Assembly (NCBI GenBank): GCA_014523695.1
Contig: JAATVS010000644.1
Coordinates: forward strand, 1 to 5,285
From: Nitrososphaerales archaeon TH5895
Lineage (GTDB): Archaea > Thermoproteota > Nitrososphaeria > Nitrososphaerales > Nitrososphaeraceae
Length of the DNA stretch: 5,285 nucleotides
Direction of reading: 5' to 3'
Numbering within the stretch: position 1 is the stretch's first letter; every line of letters begins with the position of its first letter. A model generated the notes under the pieces. It was given only the letters and a program-made list of their open reading frames with translations. It was not told the origin of the DNA and made no database searches. The position numbers and the translations under genes were made by a program. Shown in pieces: positions 1 to 4,690 of the stretch.

Positions 1-51
1 CTAAATGTGACACAATTGGTGGATGGTTTAGATAAGCTAACAGTCACATAG
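1..51 (+). CDS. Possible C-terminal end of a gene cut by the left window edge
   Basis: Frame 1 is open from the first base to a TAG at 49-51 and encodes LNVTQLVDGLDKLTVT. The peptide looks like the amphipathic C-terminus of a protein, and the other two plus frames contain stops within the first 35 bases. Sixteen open codons can easily arise by chance, so this is a weak call and no function can be given. A pyrimidine-rich stretch at 64-74 could be its terminator. Confidence 0.3.
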   Translation, partial: LNVTQLVDGLDKLTVT

Positions 52-61
52 GATAAATCTT

Positions 62-77
62 GGTCGTTCTTCTTAGG
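62..77 (+). terminator. Possible pyrimidine-rich archaeal terminator after the left-edge reading frame
   Basis: A T/C-rich run (CGTTCTTCTTAGG at 65-77) begins 14 bases after the putative stop at 51. Archaeal RNA polymerase commonly terminates at such T-rich tracts without a strong hairpin. A closely similar string, CGTTCGTTCTTAGG, occurs at 4734-4747 after the histidine kinase stop. The call depends on the left-edge reading frame being real. Confidence 0.2.
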
Positions 78-140
78 CATTATGTATTATCTGCAATAGA
101 ATTTCGAAACGCAACTCTATAAGTAATAATATATATCTTT

Positions 141-163
141 TGCAATGCTCTGATTGCATTGCA
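141..163. promoter_or_regulatory. 8-bp inverted repeat upstream of the ribbon-helix-helix gene (possible operator)
   Basis: TGCAATGC (141-148) and GCATTGCA (156-163) are perfect inverted copies separated by seven bases. The repeat lies about 26 bases upstream of the TATA-like box of the downstream gene. Ribbon-helix-helix proteins typically bind short inverted or tandem repeats near their own promoter, so an autoregulatory operator is a reasonable guess. The stem is also followed by CTTTTAT, so it could instead be a weak terminator of upstream transcription. Confidence 0.35.
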
Positions 164-188
164 CTTTTATAATGGCAAAGGGCGTAAA

Positions 189-198
189 ATATTTAAAC
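189..198 (+). promoter_or_regulatory. TATA box / BRE-like promoter of the ribbon-helix-helix gene
   Basis: The string TATTTAAAC, preceded by purine-rich GTAAAA, matches the archaeal BRE-TATA arrangement. With the usual spacing of about 26 bases, transcription would start near 218-224. That gives a leader of about 10 bases to the TTG at 233, or about 40 bases to the ATG at 263. No clear Shine-Dalgarno sequence precedes either start. Confidence 0.45.
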
Positions 199-232
199 TA
201 ATACATTATAATATAGTAACCTGGGTTAAGAA

Positions 233-787
233 TTGCAACAGATTGAGAAAAATAATAAAAGCATGGACAGTAGCAGCATTACTCTTAGATTTAGAAGCGA
301 CATTCTCAAAAAGCTAAAGCATGAAGCAGCACAGAAAAGAATTAGTCTAAACACGTTGGCTTCTCAAGTATTTTCCTCTCATGCGGAATATGACGCGTAC
401 GCCTCAACGTCAGGCATGATCTCCATCCCCAAGTCCTTGCTAATAATAATGATGAATAAACTCGAAGAAAAAGAAGTAGAAAAGCTTTCGGAACATATAG
501 CAAAGAACGAGATGAAAGATTTGACACTTCTATTACGAGGAGAACACAATTTAACCTCCTTTCTTCAGACCATCGAATCTTGGCTGAGAGTATCGGGGTT
601 TCAATATTCTTATCACACGGCAGATCATGACAGAAATCATCGACTTGTGATCCAGCATGAAATGGGAAGGAGGTGGTCGCTTTATTTTGAAAAGCTATTT
701 CGATTCGTCTTTACTGAATTGTCTTTACCAAATGTTCCTGAATTTGAAGTAACAGATAACGTCATTGCCTTCAAAGTACGGGAATGA
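233..787 (+). CDS. Ribbon-helix-helix DNA-binding protein with a C-terminal HExGxxWSxY region
   Basis: This 184-residue protein starts with a likely ribbon-helix-helix (CopG/Arc-like) domain. The strand SITLRFRS (about 15-22) is followed by helix 1 (about 23-36, DILKKLKHEAAQKR) and helix 2 (about 38-54). RHH dimers insert the paired strands into the DNA major groove, so this is probably a cytoplasmic transcriptional regulator. The remaining ~120 residues contain an amphipathic charged helix (about 66-96) and a C-terminal region with His128, His132, His136 and His142, then the motif HEMGRRWSLYFEKLF (142-156). I recall similar HDxGxxWSxY tails on other thaumarchaeal proteins but cannot name the family; it may bind a ligand or mediate partner contacts. 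TTG at 233 is the longest start. ATG at 263 (174 residues) places the RHH strand five residues from the N-terminus, as is usual in the family, and is an equally good choice. The gene stands alone with its own TATA box and an upstream inverted repeat. The DNA-binding role is fairly sure; the target is unknown. Confidence 0.85.
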   Translation: MQQIEKNNKSMDSSSITLRFRSDILKKLKHEAAQKRISLNTLASQVFSSHAEYDAYASTSGMISIPKSLLIIMMNKLEEKEVEKLSEHIAKNEMKDLTLLLRGEHNLTSFLQTIESWLRVSGFQYSYHTADHDRNHRLVIQHEMGRRWSLYFEKLFRFVFTELSLPNVPEFEVTDNVIAFKVRE

Positions 788-1015
788 CTGACTATACGAA
801 AAATGGAAAAATGCTATTCAAGCCTTGTTGACTATAGAGAAAAACAGTCATTGATCTTGCTCAGCGGCCTGCAGTATCAAAAAACGATATAACCATTACT
901 ATTGTTTAAATTGCAATAGCCGCAAAGACCCCTGAACAACAATGGTAAAAATGACTAAAATATTTTGTATTAACTAACAGTATACAAAAACTAACGTTAC
1001 TATTTAACTCAACAG

Positions 1016-1047
1016 CGAAGAATGAGATCTAGCGTTAACCTTCTTCG
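1016..1047. repeat. 7-bp inverted repeat (hairpin) CGAAGAA/TTCTTCG
   Basis: CGAAGAA (1016-1022) and TTCTTCG (1041-1047) can pair perfectly around an 18-base loop, with one further G-T pair outside (1015/1048). The loop contains the palindrome AGATCT. No T-tract follows immediately on either strand, so this is not an obvious terminator. Function is unknown. Confidence 0.4.
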
Positions 1048-1158
1048 TCCCAATCTCTACCCTTGTATCATCATAATCGACGCCAAGTAACCGATCAGCG
1101 GTGGTGGTGGTAGAGAAGGACTCAATACCTTAACTAAAACAGAATTAGTCAAATTTTC

Positions 1159-1180
1159 ACTTGATCAAGTATAAGTTATA
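1159..1180. promoter_or_regulatory. Perfect 12-bp palindrome abutting an 11-bp palindrome (possible operator)
   Basis: ACTTGATCAAGT (1159-1170) is its own reverse complement, and TATAAGTTATA (1170-1180) is symmetric around a central G. The second element also resembles a TATA box. Dyads of this size suit a dimeric transcription factor, but no gene with a clear start follows on either strand within the usual distance, so the role is unclear. Confidence 0.3.
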
Positions 1181-1220
1181 CAGCTGATCTTGTTCTAACT
1201 ATGTCCTAATAGATGAATTA

Positions 1221-1235
1221 AGGCATACAATGCCT
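1221..1235. repeat. Short tight hairpin AGGCAT-aca-ATGCCT
   Basis: AGGCAT (1221-1226) and ATGCCT (1230-1235) pair perfectly around a three-base loop (or five pairs around a five-base loop). It is followed on the plus strand by G-rich CTGAGGGG and then T-rich TATTCTTTT. Such a short stem can occur by chance, and no adjacent gene explains it. Confidence 0.3.
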
Positions 1236-1334
1236 CTGAGGGGTATTCTTTTCGGTAACCTGATATATTCACTTTATCGGAATCCAGTTCTTCATAGATT
1301 CACCGAATGATTTACTAGAATGAATAACAACTGA

Positions 1335-1365
1335 TGAGAATGAATTTTCGTATTCATCTGATATT
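1335..1365 (-). terminator. Possible hairpin downstream of the zinc-ribbon membrane protein gene
   Basis: AGAATGAAT and ATTCATCT form an inverted repeat with one bulged base around a short loop, about 30 bases past the stop of the minus-strand gene ending at 1393. Just after that stop the minus strand also has ATCTTTTGATT, a weak T-rich tract. Either could mark the transcript end; neither is a strong terminator. Confidence 0.25.
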
Positions 1366-1392
1366 AGAGTTTAATTCAGTAATCAAAAGATT

Positions 1393-1758
1393 TCATCCTA
1401 CCCTTTTCATCTTTGAACCGCATTTAGCACATGCAATTTCCCTGTGCTCGTTTCCACATGACATACAATAGTATCTTACAGAAGTAGTACCATCCATGGA
1501 TGAAGAAGGTGACTTAAATAATGACCTAATGAAACCCCGAATATCTCTCACGTCGCCATCATTGAAAATGCCAAGTTTTTTCAGCATTATCCTTGTCTTG
1601 TAAATATTGATTAAGATGAATGCTATTATTAGCATTATTAGATCAATAGGAAATTCAAATAAATATACAATAATGAAACCTATAGCCATAAAAACGGCTA
1701 GCCACTTTAACTGATACAAAAAAAGCTCTCGATTAGTTTTTGAGAAAAAGCTATTCAT
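1393..1758 (-). CDS. Small membrane protein with two transmembrane helices and a C-terminal zinc ribbon
   Basis: The 121-residue product has two predicted transmembrane helices (about 18-34 and 36-53), joined by a very short FEFPID-type turn. A basic cytoplasmic-looking linker follows (KTRIMLKKLG onward), and the protein ends in a zinc ribbon with Cys98-x2-Cys101-x8-Cys110-x2-Cys113 and then KMKRVG. The four cysteines should bind one zinc ion. The CMSCG...HREIAC..CGSKMKRVG tail strongly resembles tails of conserved small thaumarchaeal membrane proteins of unknown function. Such ribbons usually mediate protein or nucleic-acid contacts rather than catalysis, so a membrane-anchored adaptor is one possibility. 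ATG at 1758 is the first usable start, because an in-frame TGA lies at 1773-1771 and no other start codon lies between. The gene is preceded by a TATA-like region, a good Shine-Dalgarno and a four-codon overlapping ORF. It is transcribed alone or after the 2067-2315 gene across a 308-bp gap. Gene call confident; function unknown. Confidence 0.85.
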   Translation of the reverse strand: MNSFFSKTNRELFLYQLKWLAVFMAIGFIIVYLFEFPIDLIMLIIAFILINIYKTRIMLKKLGIFNDGDVRDIRGFIRSLFKSPSSSMDGTTSVRYYCMSCGNEHREIACAKCGSKMKRVG

Positions 1759-1769
1759 ATCCCTGGCAT
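1755..1769 (-). CDS. Four-codon leader mini-ORF (MPGI) overlapping the zinc-ribbon gene start
   Basis: Reading the minus strand, ATG at 1769 opens a reading frame MPGI that stops at TGA 1757-1755. That stop overlaps the ATG of the downstream gene in an ATGA arrangement. The strong Shine-Dalgarno AGGAGTGAT (1778-1770) is placed about 4-5 bases from this mini-ORF start but about 15 bases from the main start. This suggests ribosomes may load at the mini-ORF and reinitiate on the main gene. It could equally be chance, with the ribosome using the downstream ATG directly. Confidence 0.35.
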   Translation of the reverse strand: MPGI

Positions 1770-1778
1770 ATCACTCCT
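1770..1778 (-). promoter_or_regulatory. Strong Shine-Dalgarno sequence AGGAGTGAT
   Basis: The minus strand reads AGGAGTGAT, nearly the full complement of the 16S 3' end apart from one missing G. It is the best ribosome binding site in the window. The other gene starts here show none and are likely leaderless or short-leadered. Its spacing favours the mini-ORF ATG (1769) over the zinc-ribbon gene ATG (1758). Confidence 0.55.
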
Positions 1779-1793
1779 ATTATGTTTACTGAC

Positions 1794-1808
1794 ATTTAAA
1801 TAATATAT
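1794..1808 (-). promoter_or_regulatory. TATA-box region of the zinc-ribbon gene
   Basis: The minus strand reads TATATTATTTAAAT here. Starting about 26 bases from a box centred near 1800-1804 would place the transcript start around 1774-1778, at or just upstream of the Shine-Dalgarno. The box directly abuts the outer edge of the 99-bp inverted repeat (1810-1908), so that structure sits where an upstream regulator would bind. Confidence 0.4.
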
Positions 1809-1809
1809 G

Positions 1810-1908
1810 CTTATATGTCATTCAGCCAATTCAAATCGTGGATTATAGGTGGCAGCTATCACGATCAAACTGAACGCTCTTCGATAGAAAGGCTGAATCA
1901 CATATAAG
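1810..1908. repeat. 99-bp near-perfect inverted repeat with an internal hairpin (MITE-like or structured RNA)
   Basis: The arms 1810-1827 and 1891-1908 are reverse complements over 18 bases with a single C/C mismatch (1819/1899). Inside, ATCGTG (1835-1840) pairs with CACGAT (1860-1865), and ATAG (1845-1848) pairs with CTAT (1856-1859) around a seven-base loop. An RNA from either strand would therefore fold into a long stem topped by a nested hairpin and a 25-base single-stranded segment (1866-1890). Short terminal inverted repeats around a ~60-bp core also fit a miniature inverted-repeat element, but I see no target-site duplication at the borders. It lies directly upstream of the TATA region of the zinc-ribbon gene. 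I do not recognise it as a known riboswitch or tRNA. Confidence 0.75.
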
Positions 1909-1909
1909 A

Positions 1910-1947
1910 ATTAACACCTGATTTCAAGAAACTGCTTAGGTGTTGAT
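1910..1947. repeat. Second hairpin, 12-bp stem, abutting the 99-bp inverted repeat
   Basis: AACACCT (1913-1919) and AGGTGTT (1938-1944) pair perfectly. The stem extends inward by a G-T and an A-T pair and outward by a T-G and two A-T pairs, for 12 pairs around a 14-base loop. It begins two bases after the larger inverted repeat ends, so the two may be parts of one structured element of about 138 bases. Confidence 0.6.
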
Positions 1948-2011
1948 GATGTGCTTCAATTAATCCTAGTTAAACAGATATTTACGACGTACAAACACGT
2001 TGAAATGAATG

Positions 2012-2025
2012 AAAAAAGAGAAGGG
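2012..2025 (-). terminator. Pyrimidine-rich terminator candidate for the secreted-protein gene
   Basis: The minus strand reads CCCTTCTCTTTTTT here, about 40 bases past the stop of the secreted-protein gene at 2067. A run of six T in a 14-base pyrimidine tract is a typical archaeal terminator. No strong hairpin precedes it. Confidence 0.45.
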
Positions 2026-2066
2026 AGTTATAACGCTAGCCTTTCTATCTGTAACCAGTCTTGGTT

Positions 2067-2315
2067 TTAGCTGCCAGCTTGGTAAGATGAAGTGCTGACT
2101 GCGTTTTCATCGCCTTGAATCTGTGAAGCACTATTTGAACAGAACACATTCAATGGTAGTTTGCCATTTCCACAAGCATTTGCTTGCGATAATGCTTGGT
2201 TATTTTCTTTCTTCTTCTTTTTGTCTGCAAATGCGTCTTCTGTTGCTACGGCTGCAGAGGCAACGAGCATAACTGCTACTGCGGCTACTATTGCGAAAGT
2301 CATGTACGATTTCAT
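2067..2315 (-). CDS. Small secreted lysine-rich protein with two conserved-looking cysteines
   Basis: The 82-residue product begins with a clear Sec signal peptide: a short N-region (MKSYM), a hydrophobic Ala/Val core (about 6-25) and a likely cleavage site after Ala30 (AFA/DK). The mature 52 residues start with DKKKKKENNQ, then ALSQANACGNGKLPLNVFCS with Cys48 and Cys59, and finish with a Gln/Asn/Ser-rich stretch including QIQGDEN. The two cysteines could form a disulfide outside the membrane. I recall families of similar small exported proteins in soil thaumarchaea (AFADKKKKK after the signal, CGNG...LPLN..C...QGD.N), often in several copies, with no proven role. The CGN...N..C spacing and low-complexity tail recall small surface-assembling proteins such as actinobacterial chaplins, but that is analogy only. 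ATG at 2315 is well placed for the signal peptide. The plus-strand frame across the same DNA is a shadow. Gene and export confident; function unknown. Confidence 0.8.
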   Translation of the reverse strand: MKSYMTFAIVAAVAVMLVASAAVATEDAFADKKKKKENNQALSQANACGNGKLPLNVFCSNSASQIQGDENAVSTSSYQAGS

Positions 2316-2341
2316 ATTGTTACTTCAGACAAAAATAAAGA

Positions 2342-2349
2342 CTATAACT
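2342..2349 (-). promoter_or_regulatory. Possible TATA box of the secreted-protein gene
   Basis: The minus strand reads AGTTATAG, centred about 31 bases from the ATG at 2315, so transcription would start about five bases before the gene. A second AT-rich candidate, CTTTATTTTTG (2330-2340), lies rather too close. No Shine-Dalgarno is seen, consistent with a near-leaderless transcript. Confidence 0.3.
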
Positions 2350-2374
2350 GGTGCGAATATTCTGACTACTACTA

Positions 2375-2426
2375 AAATCTTAGAAATCTTATCCATGGTT
2401 CAAAGTAACCTTATTGTGTAAGATTT
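2375..2426. repeat. Three copies of AAATCTTA, two tandem and one inverted, upstream of the secreted-protein gene
   Basis: AAATCTTA occurs at 2375-2382 and 2384-2391, and its reverse complement TAAGATTT occurs at 2419-2426. The cluster lies 60-110 bases upstream of the secreted-protein start, where activator or repressor sites could lie. Between the copies is a small stem, GGTT/AACC (2397-2400 / 2407-2410). Confidence 0.35.
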
Positions 2427-2503
2427 ATGGCAAGAATTGGGTCGATTCTGATTTGATAGTGTAATGTCATATTTCTTAACCCAAACATGAGGTCTATTGC
2501 CAA

Positions 2504-2731
2504 GTGCTAAGGAATATAACATATAACTCACTAAAAATTCTGAGAAAGCAAGCGAATAATGAAGATCCATCATGTGCGCATACTCATGAAGATGCTTTAC
2601 TCCATGGTTTGACAATAGAAATTAATTTTGGGATACCGATCGCAGGCATAATAATAATCAACGGCTATAAACTCTGTCGGTGTGTGTTAACTGAAGAAAA
2701 TGAATGTGTGTGTTACCTAAATCATAAGTAA
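2504..2731 (+). CDS. Doubtful small Cys/His-rich protein upstream of the histidine kinase
   Basis: A 75-residue frame starts with GTG at 2504 and contains no internal methionine. It shows a CAHTHED segment (Cys24, His26, His28), a hydrophobic strand-like stretch (about 38-54, EINFGIPIAGIIIINGY) and two CxC motifs (LCRC and ECVC) before a short basic end. The clustered Cys and His residues would suit metal binding if the protein is real. A TATA-like ATATTTCTTA at 2470-2479 would start transcription near 2500, fitting a leaderless GTG. The stop is 24 bases before the kinase start, so the two could be co-transcribed. I do not recognise the family. The overlapping minus-strand frame (2400-2615) looks less protein-like. 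Chance is a serious alternative. Confidence 0.35.
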   Translation: MLRNITYNSLKILRKQANNEDPSCAHTHEDALLHGLTIEINFGIPIAGIIIINGYKLCRCVLTEENECVCYLNHK

Positions 2732-2733
2732 AC

Positions 2734-2743
2734 TTTTACTATA
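2734..2743 (+). promoter_or_regulatory. Possible TATA box of the histidine kinase gene
   Basis: TTTTACTATA lies just after the stop of the preceding small frame. Standard spacing would start transcription near 2763-2766. That is past the TTG at 2756 but about 10 bases before the TTG at 2774, so if this promoter is used the true protein probably starts at 2774. Confidence 0.25.
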
Positions 2744-2755
2744 AGAACTACATAT

Positions 2756-4690
2756 TTGATTGTCACTAATACTTTGCTGAGAGGACTTGCGATATCAAAG
2801 AATAGCCTTGTCATGTTGATTGCTATTTCTGCTACAGCCATCATCCTCTCCATACTTGCATATCAATATTCGAATTCAATCTCTACCAAGGTCGTCGATA
2901 TTGCTACACAAGAGATAAGATCAAATGCCATAATTCAAGCCCATGATTTGTCAGAAATACTCGCAAATCGTATAGAATCCATAATACCTCTTCTACAAAC
3001 ATTGGCTGACTCCCCTGCAATACAAAATAATGAATATCAAAGGGCTCGCCTGATAATTGATTTTAGGCAAAATTATACAAGCGATCTAACTGACTTCTAT
3101 ATGTGGCTTGACAAAGATGGCAAGATAGTATGGATTAGCAATATTAACTCTACTGCATACCAGCAATACAAAGACTTTGACTTAAGCTATAGACCATACT
3201 TCACAATGGCAAAGAATACTAGCATGGAATATTATAGTAGCGTTATTGAGTCAAATGATAAAGTTCCTCGATATTTCTTGTCATACCCTCTTTTAAGCAA
3301 ACAGGGAGGAGAATACAGAGACGTTAATGCCACAGAGAAAGGATCATTTATGGGTGTAGTAGTCGCAGGAATAAGGACTAGCATATTAGGTGAACTATTA
3401 AAAAACCAGCTCCTTCCACAATTTAACAGTACTATTGGATTAGTAGACAAAAATGGTTTGGTACTTTATGCAAATAGTCAATCGTTTGTTGGCAAAAATA
3501 TCTTTGGGAAGGAAATACAATCAGCACTTTCAACATTACTTTCTGCAAGGTCACGCGATCAGTTAAATGAAGCACTGAAAAGTTCGGTTAATAGTGATGA
3601 CGGTGGCAGCAGCAGTTCAATAGATGTAATTTCTAAACAAGGCACAGTAAACACAATAGCATTCTCACCAGTACTACTAAACGGGACGAATTTTTTGACA
3701 CTGTACGTTGCGGCCCCTCACAACCTTGCAGGTGATGTAGCTTCTGCAATCAACGAGCAAAAGTACCTCAGTATTCTGATTATTACAATTATAGGATTGG
3801 TAGCGTCTATCATTGCTTTCATCATTCTTACATGGAACAAAAGACTGCGTGCTATCGTAAACAGCAGAACAAGCGACCTGGACAAGGCAAATAAAGAGCT
3901 AACATCAGCCTACGAACAACTAAAGGTACATAATAAGACACAAAAGGAATTTATTGATATAGCAGCCCATGAATTGAGAACACCACTCCAACCAATAATT
4001 GGTATTATGAATGTTCTTCGTTCCAGAGTAATGGACTATGAACAACAGAAGCTATTTGATATCGTGATTAGAAATGCGAAAAGATTGCAGAGGTTATCAG
4101 AAGATATTCTAGACGTTACAAGGATTGAAGGTCGCACACTTGACATTAAAAAGGAAGTATTCAATATCAACGATACTATTACTTCCATATTACAAGAGTA
4201 TAGAAGTCAAGGCGAACGAAACAACAATAAGAAGTATAACCAATTTCCAGAAATCTCATTTCAGCCAGAAAAAGCTAGTGTATATGTTCAAGCAGATAAA
4301 GGGAGAATAACTCAGGTGATTAATAATTTAGTCGATAATGCAATAAAATTTGCACCACAACAAAATGGAAAATTGGACATTGTTGTATCGTATAGAGACG
4401 GTGATAATAAGGAAAAATTTGATGGAAACGTGATAGTTAGTGTTAAGGACAATGGTACTGGCATAGATCCTGAGATAATGCCAAAATTATTTTCCAAATT
4501 TGCTACTAAATCCTTTTCGGGTACTGGTTTAGGATTGTATGTCTCAAAAAATATCATTGAAGCTCATGGTGGGAAGATATGGGCAGAAAATAACAATAAT
4601 GGAAATGGTGCTACATTTTACTTTAGCTTACCAATATCAGATCTTATCAATATAAGCTACAATGAGGTGGGGGATAGAAATTACAAATGA
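2756..4690 (+). CDS. Membrane-bound sensor histidine kinase with an extracytoplasmic Cache-type sensor domain
   Basis: This 644-residue kinase has a transmembrane helix at about 20-37. A large outside domain (about 40-335) follows, with Cache-like features: a long leading helix, WLDKDGKIVWIS, YRPYF near 145-149, and a second IGLVDKNGLVLYAN lobe near 227-240. A second transmembrane helix spans about 338-359. The cytoplasmic part runs through a coiled coil (about 361-397) into HisKA with phospho-acceptor His405 (AAHELRTPLQP). The ATPase domain shows the N box (QVINNLVDNAIKF, 520-532), G1 (DNGTGI, 565-570), F box (LFSKF, 578-582) and G2 (GTGLGL, 589-594). It should autophosphorylate on His405 in response to a small extracellular ligand and pass the phosphate to a response regulator, none of which is encoded here. 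There is no recognisable HAMP or PAS domain between TM2 and HisKA, and the ATP lid is short. TTG 2756 is the longest start; TTG 2774 keeps the basic MLRG...SKNS N-terminus. ATG 2813 would begin directly in the membrane helix and is less likely. Confidence 0.93.
   Translation: MIVTNTLLRGLAISKNSLVMLIAISATAIILSILAYQYSNSISTKVVDIATQEIRSNAIIQAHDLSEILANRIESIIPLLQTLADSPAIQNNEYQRARLIIDFRQNYTSDLTDFYMWLDKDGKIVWISNINSTAYQQYKDFDLSYRPYFTMAKNTSMEYYSSVIESNDKVPRYFLSYPLLSKQGGEYRDVNATEKGSFMGVVVAGIRTSILGELLKNQLLPQFNSTIGLVDKNGLVLYANSQSFVGKNIFGKEIQSALSTLLSARSRDQLNEALKSSVNSDDGGSSSSIDVISKQGTVNTIAFSPVLLNGTNFLTLYVAAPHNLAGDVASAINEQKYLSILIITIIGLVASIIAFIILTWNKRLRAIVNSRTSDLDKANKELTSAYEQLKVHNKTQKEFIDIAAHELRTPLQPIIGIMNVLRSRVMDYEQQKLFDIVIRNAKRLQRLSEDILDVTRIEGRTLDIKKEVFNINDTITSILQEYRSQGERNNNKKYNQFPEISFQPEKASVYVQADKGRITQVINNLVDNAIKFAPQQNGKLDIVVSYRDGDNKEKFDGNVIVSVKDNGTGIDPEIMPKLFSKFATKSFSGTGLGLYVSKNIIEAHGGKIWAENNNNGNGATFYFSLPISDLINISYNEVGDRNYK

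Larger units (their letters stand above)
788..1392. other. Gene-poor 605-bp stretch with several palindromes and hairpins
   Basis: No convincing gene lies here. The longest tempting frame is ATG 1230 to TGA 1310, 26 residues, with no homology I recognise. The stretch holds a direct repeat TGACTATA (789-796 and 829-836, exactly 40 bp apart), inverted repeat CTATTG/CAATAG (899-904 / 914-919), a 7-bp inverted repeat CGAAGAA/TTCTTCG (1016-1022 / 1041-1047), four GGT units (1100-1111), a perfect 12-bp palindrome abutting an 11-bp one (1159-1180), a 6-bp hairpin (1221-1235) and a bulged inverted repeat near 1335-1365. It could contain an unannotated small RNA or simply be decayed DNA. Confidence 0.5.
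1759..2066. other. 308-bp intergenic region between two minus-strand genes
   Basis: From high to low coordinates, the transcription direction of both neighbours, it holds a T-rich terminator candidate (2012-2025), a 12-bp hairpin (1910-1947), a 99-bp near-perfect inverted repeat (1810-1908), and a TATA-like region with a Shine-Dalgarno for the zinc-ribbon gene. No open reading frame with protein-like features was seen on either strand. Confidence 0.6.

Noticed and set aside
1230..1310. 26-residue plus-strand frame MPLRGILFGNLIYSLY...
   Set aside because: Very short, starts inside a hairpin and has no correctly placed ribosome site; chance is the simplest explanation.
1331..1370. C/D-box guide RNA candidate (CTGATGA ... 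CTGA)
   Set aside because: The C box has a wrong first base, only one D-like box is present, and no C'/D' pair at standard spacing is seen.
1820..1898. tRNA-like cloverleaf considered for the stem at 1820-1827 / 1891-1898
   Set aside because: The stem continues for 18 bases, too long for an acceptor stem; there is no T-loop TTCRANY motif, no D-arm and no anticodon arm in the right place.
2161..2421. 86-residue plus-strand frame opposite the secreted-protein gene
   Set aside because: It is the antisense shadow of the signal-peptide gene; its phenylalanine and alanine/threonine runs are the complements of the Lys and Ala/Val codons.
2400..2615. 71-residue minus-strand frame rich in His, Tyr and Leu
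   Set aside because: No recognisable domain, composition of a shadow frame, and it overlaps the better plus-strand frame and the repeat cluster.
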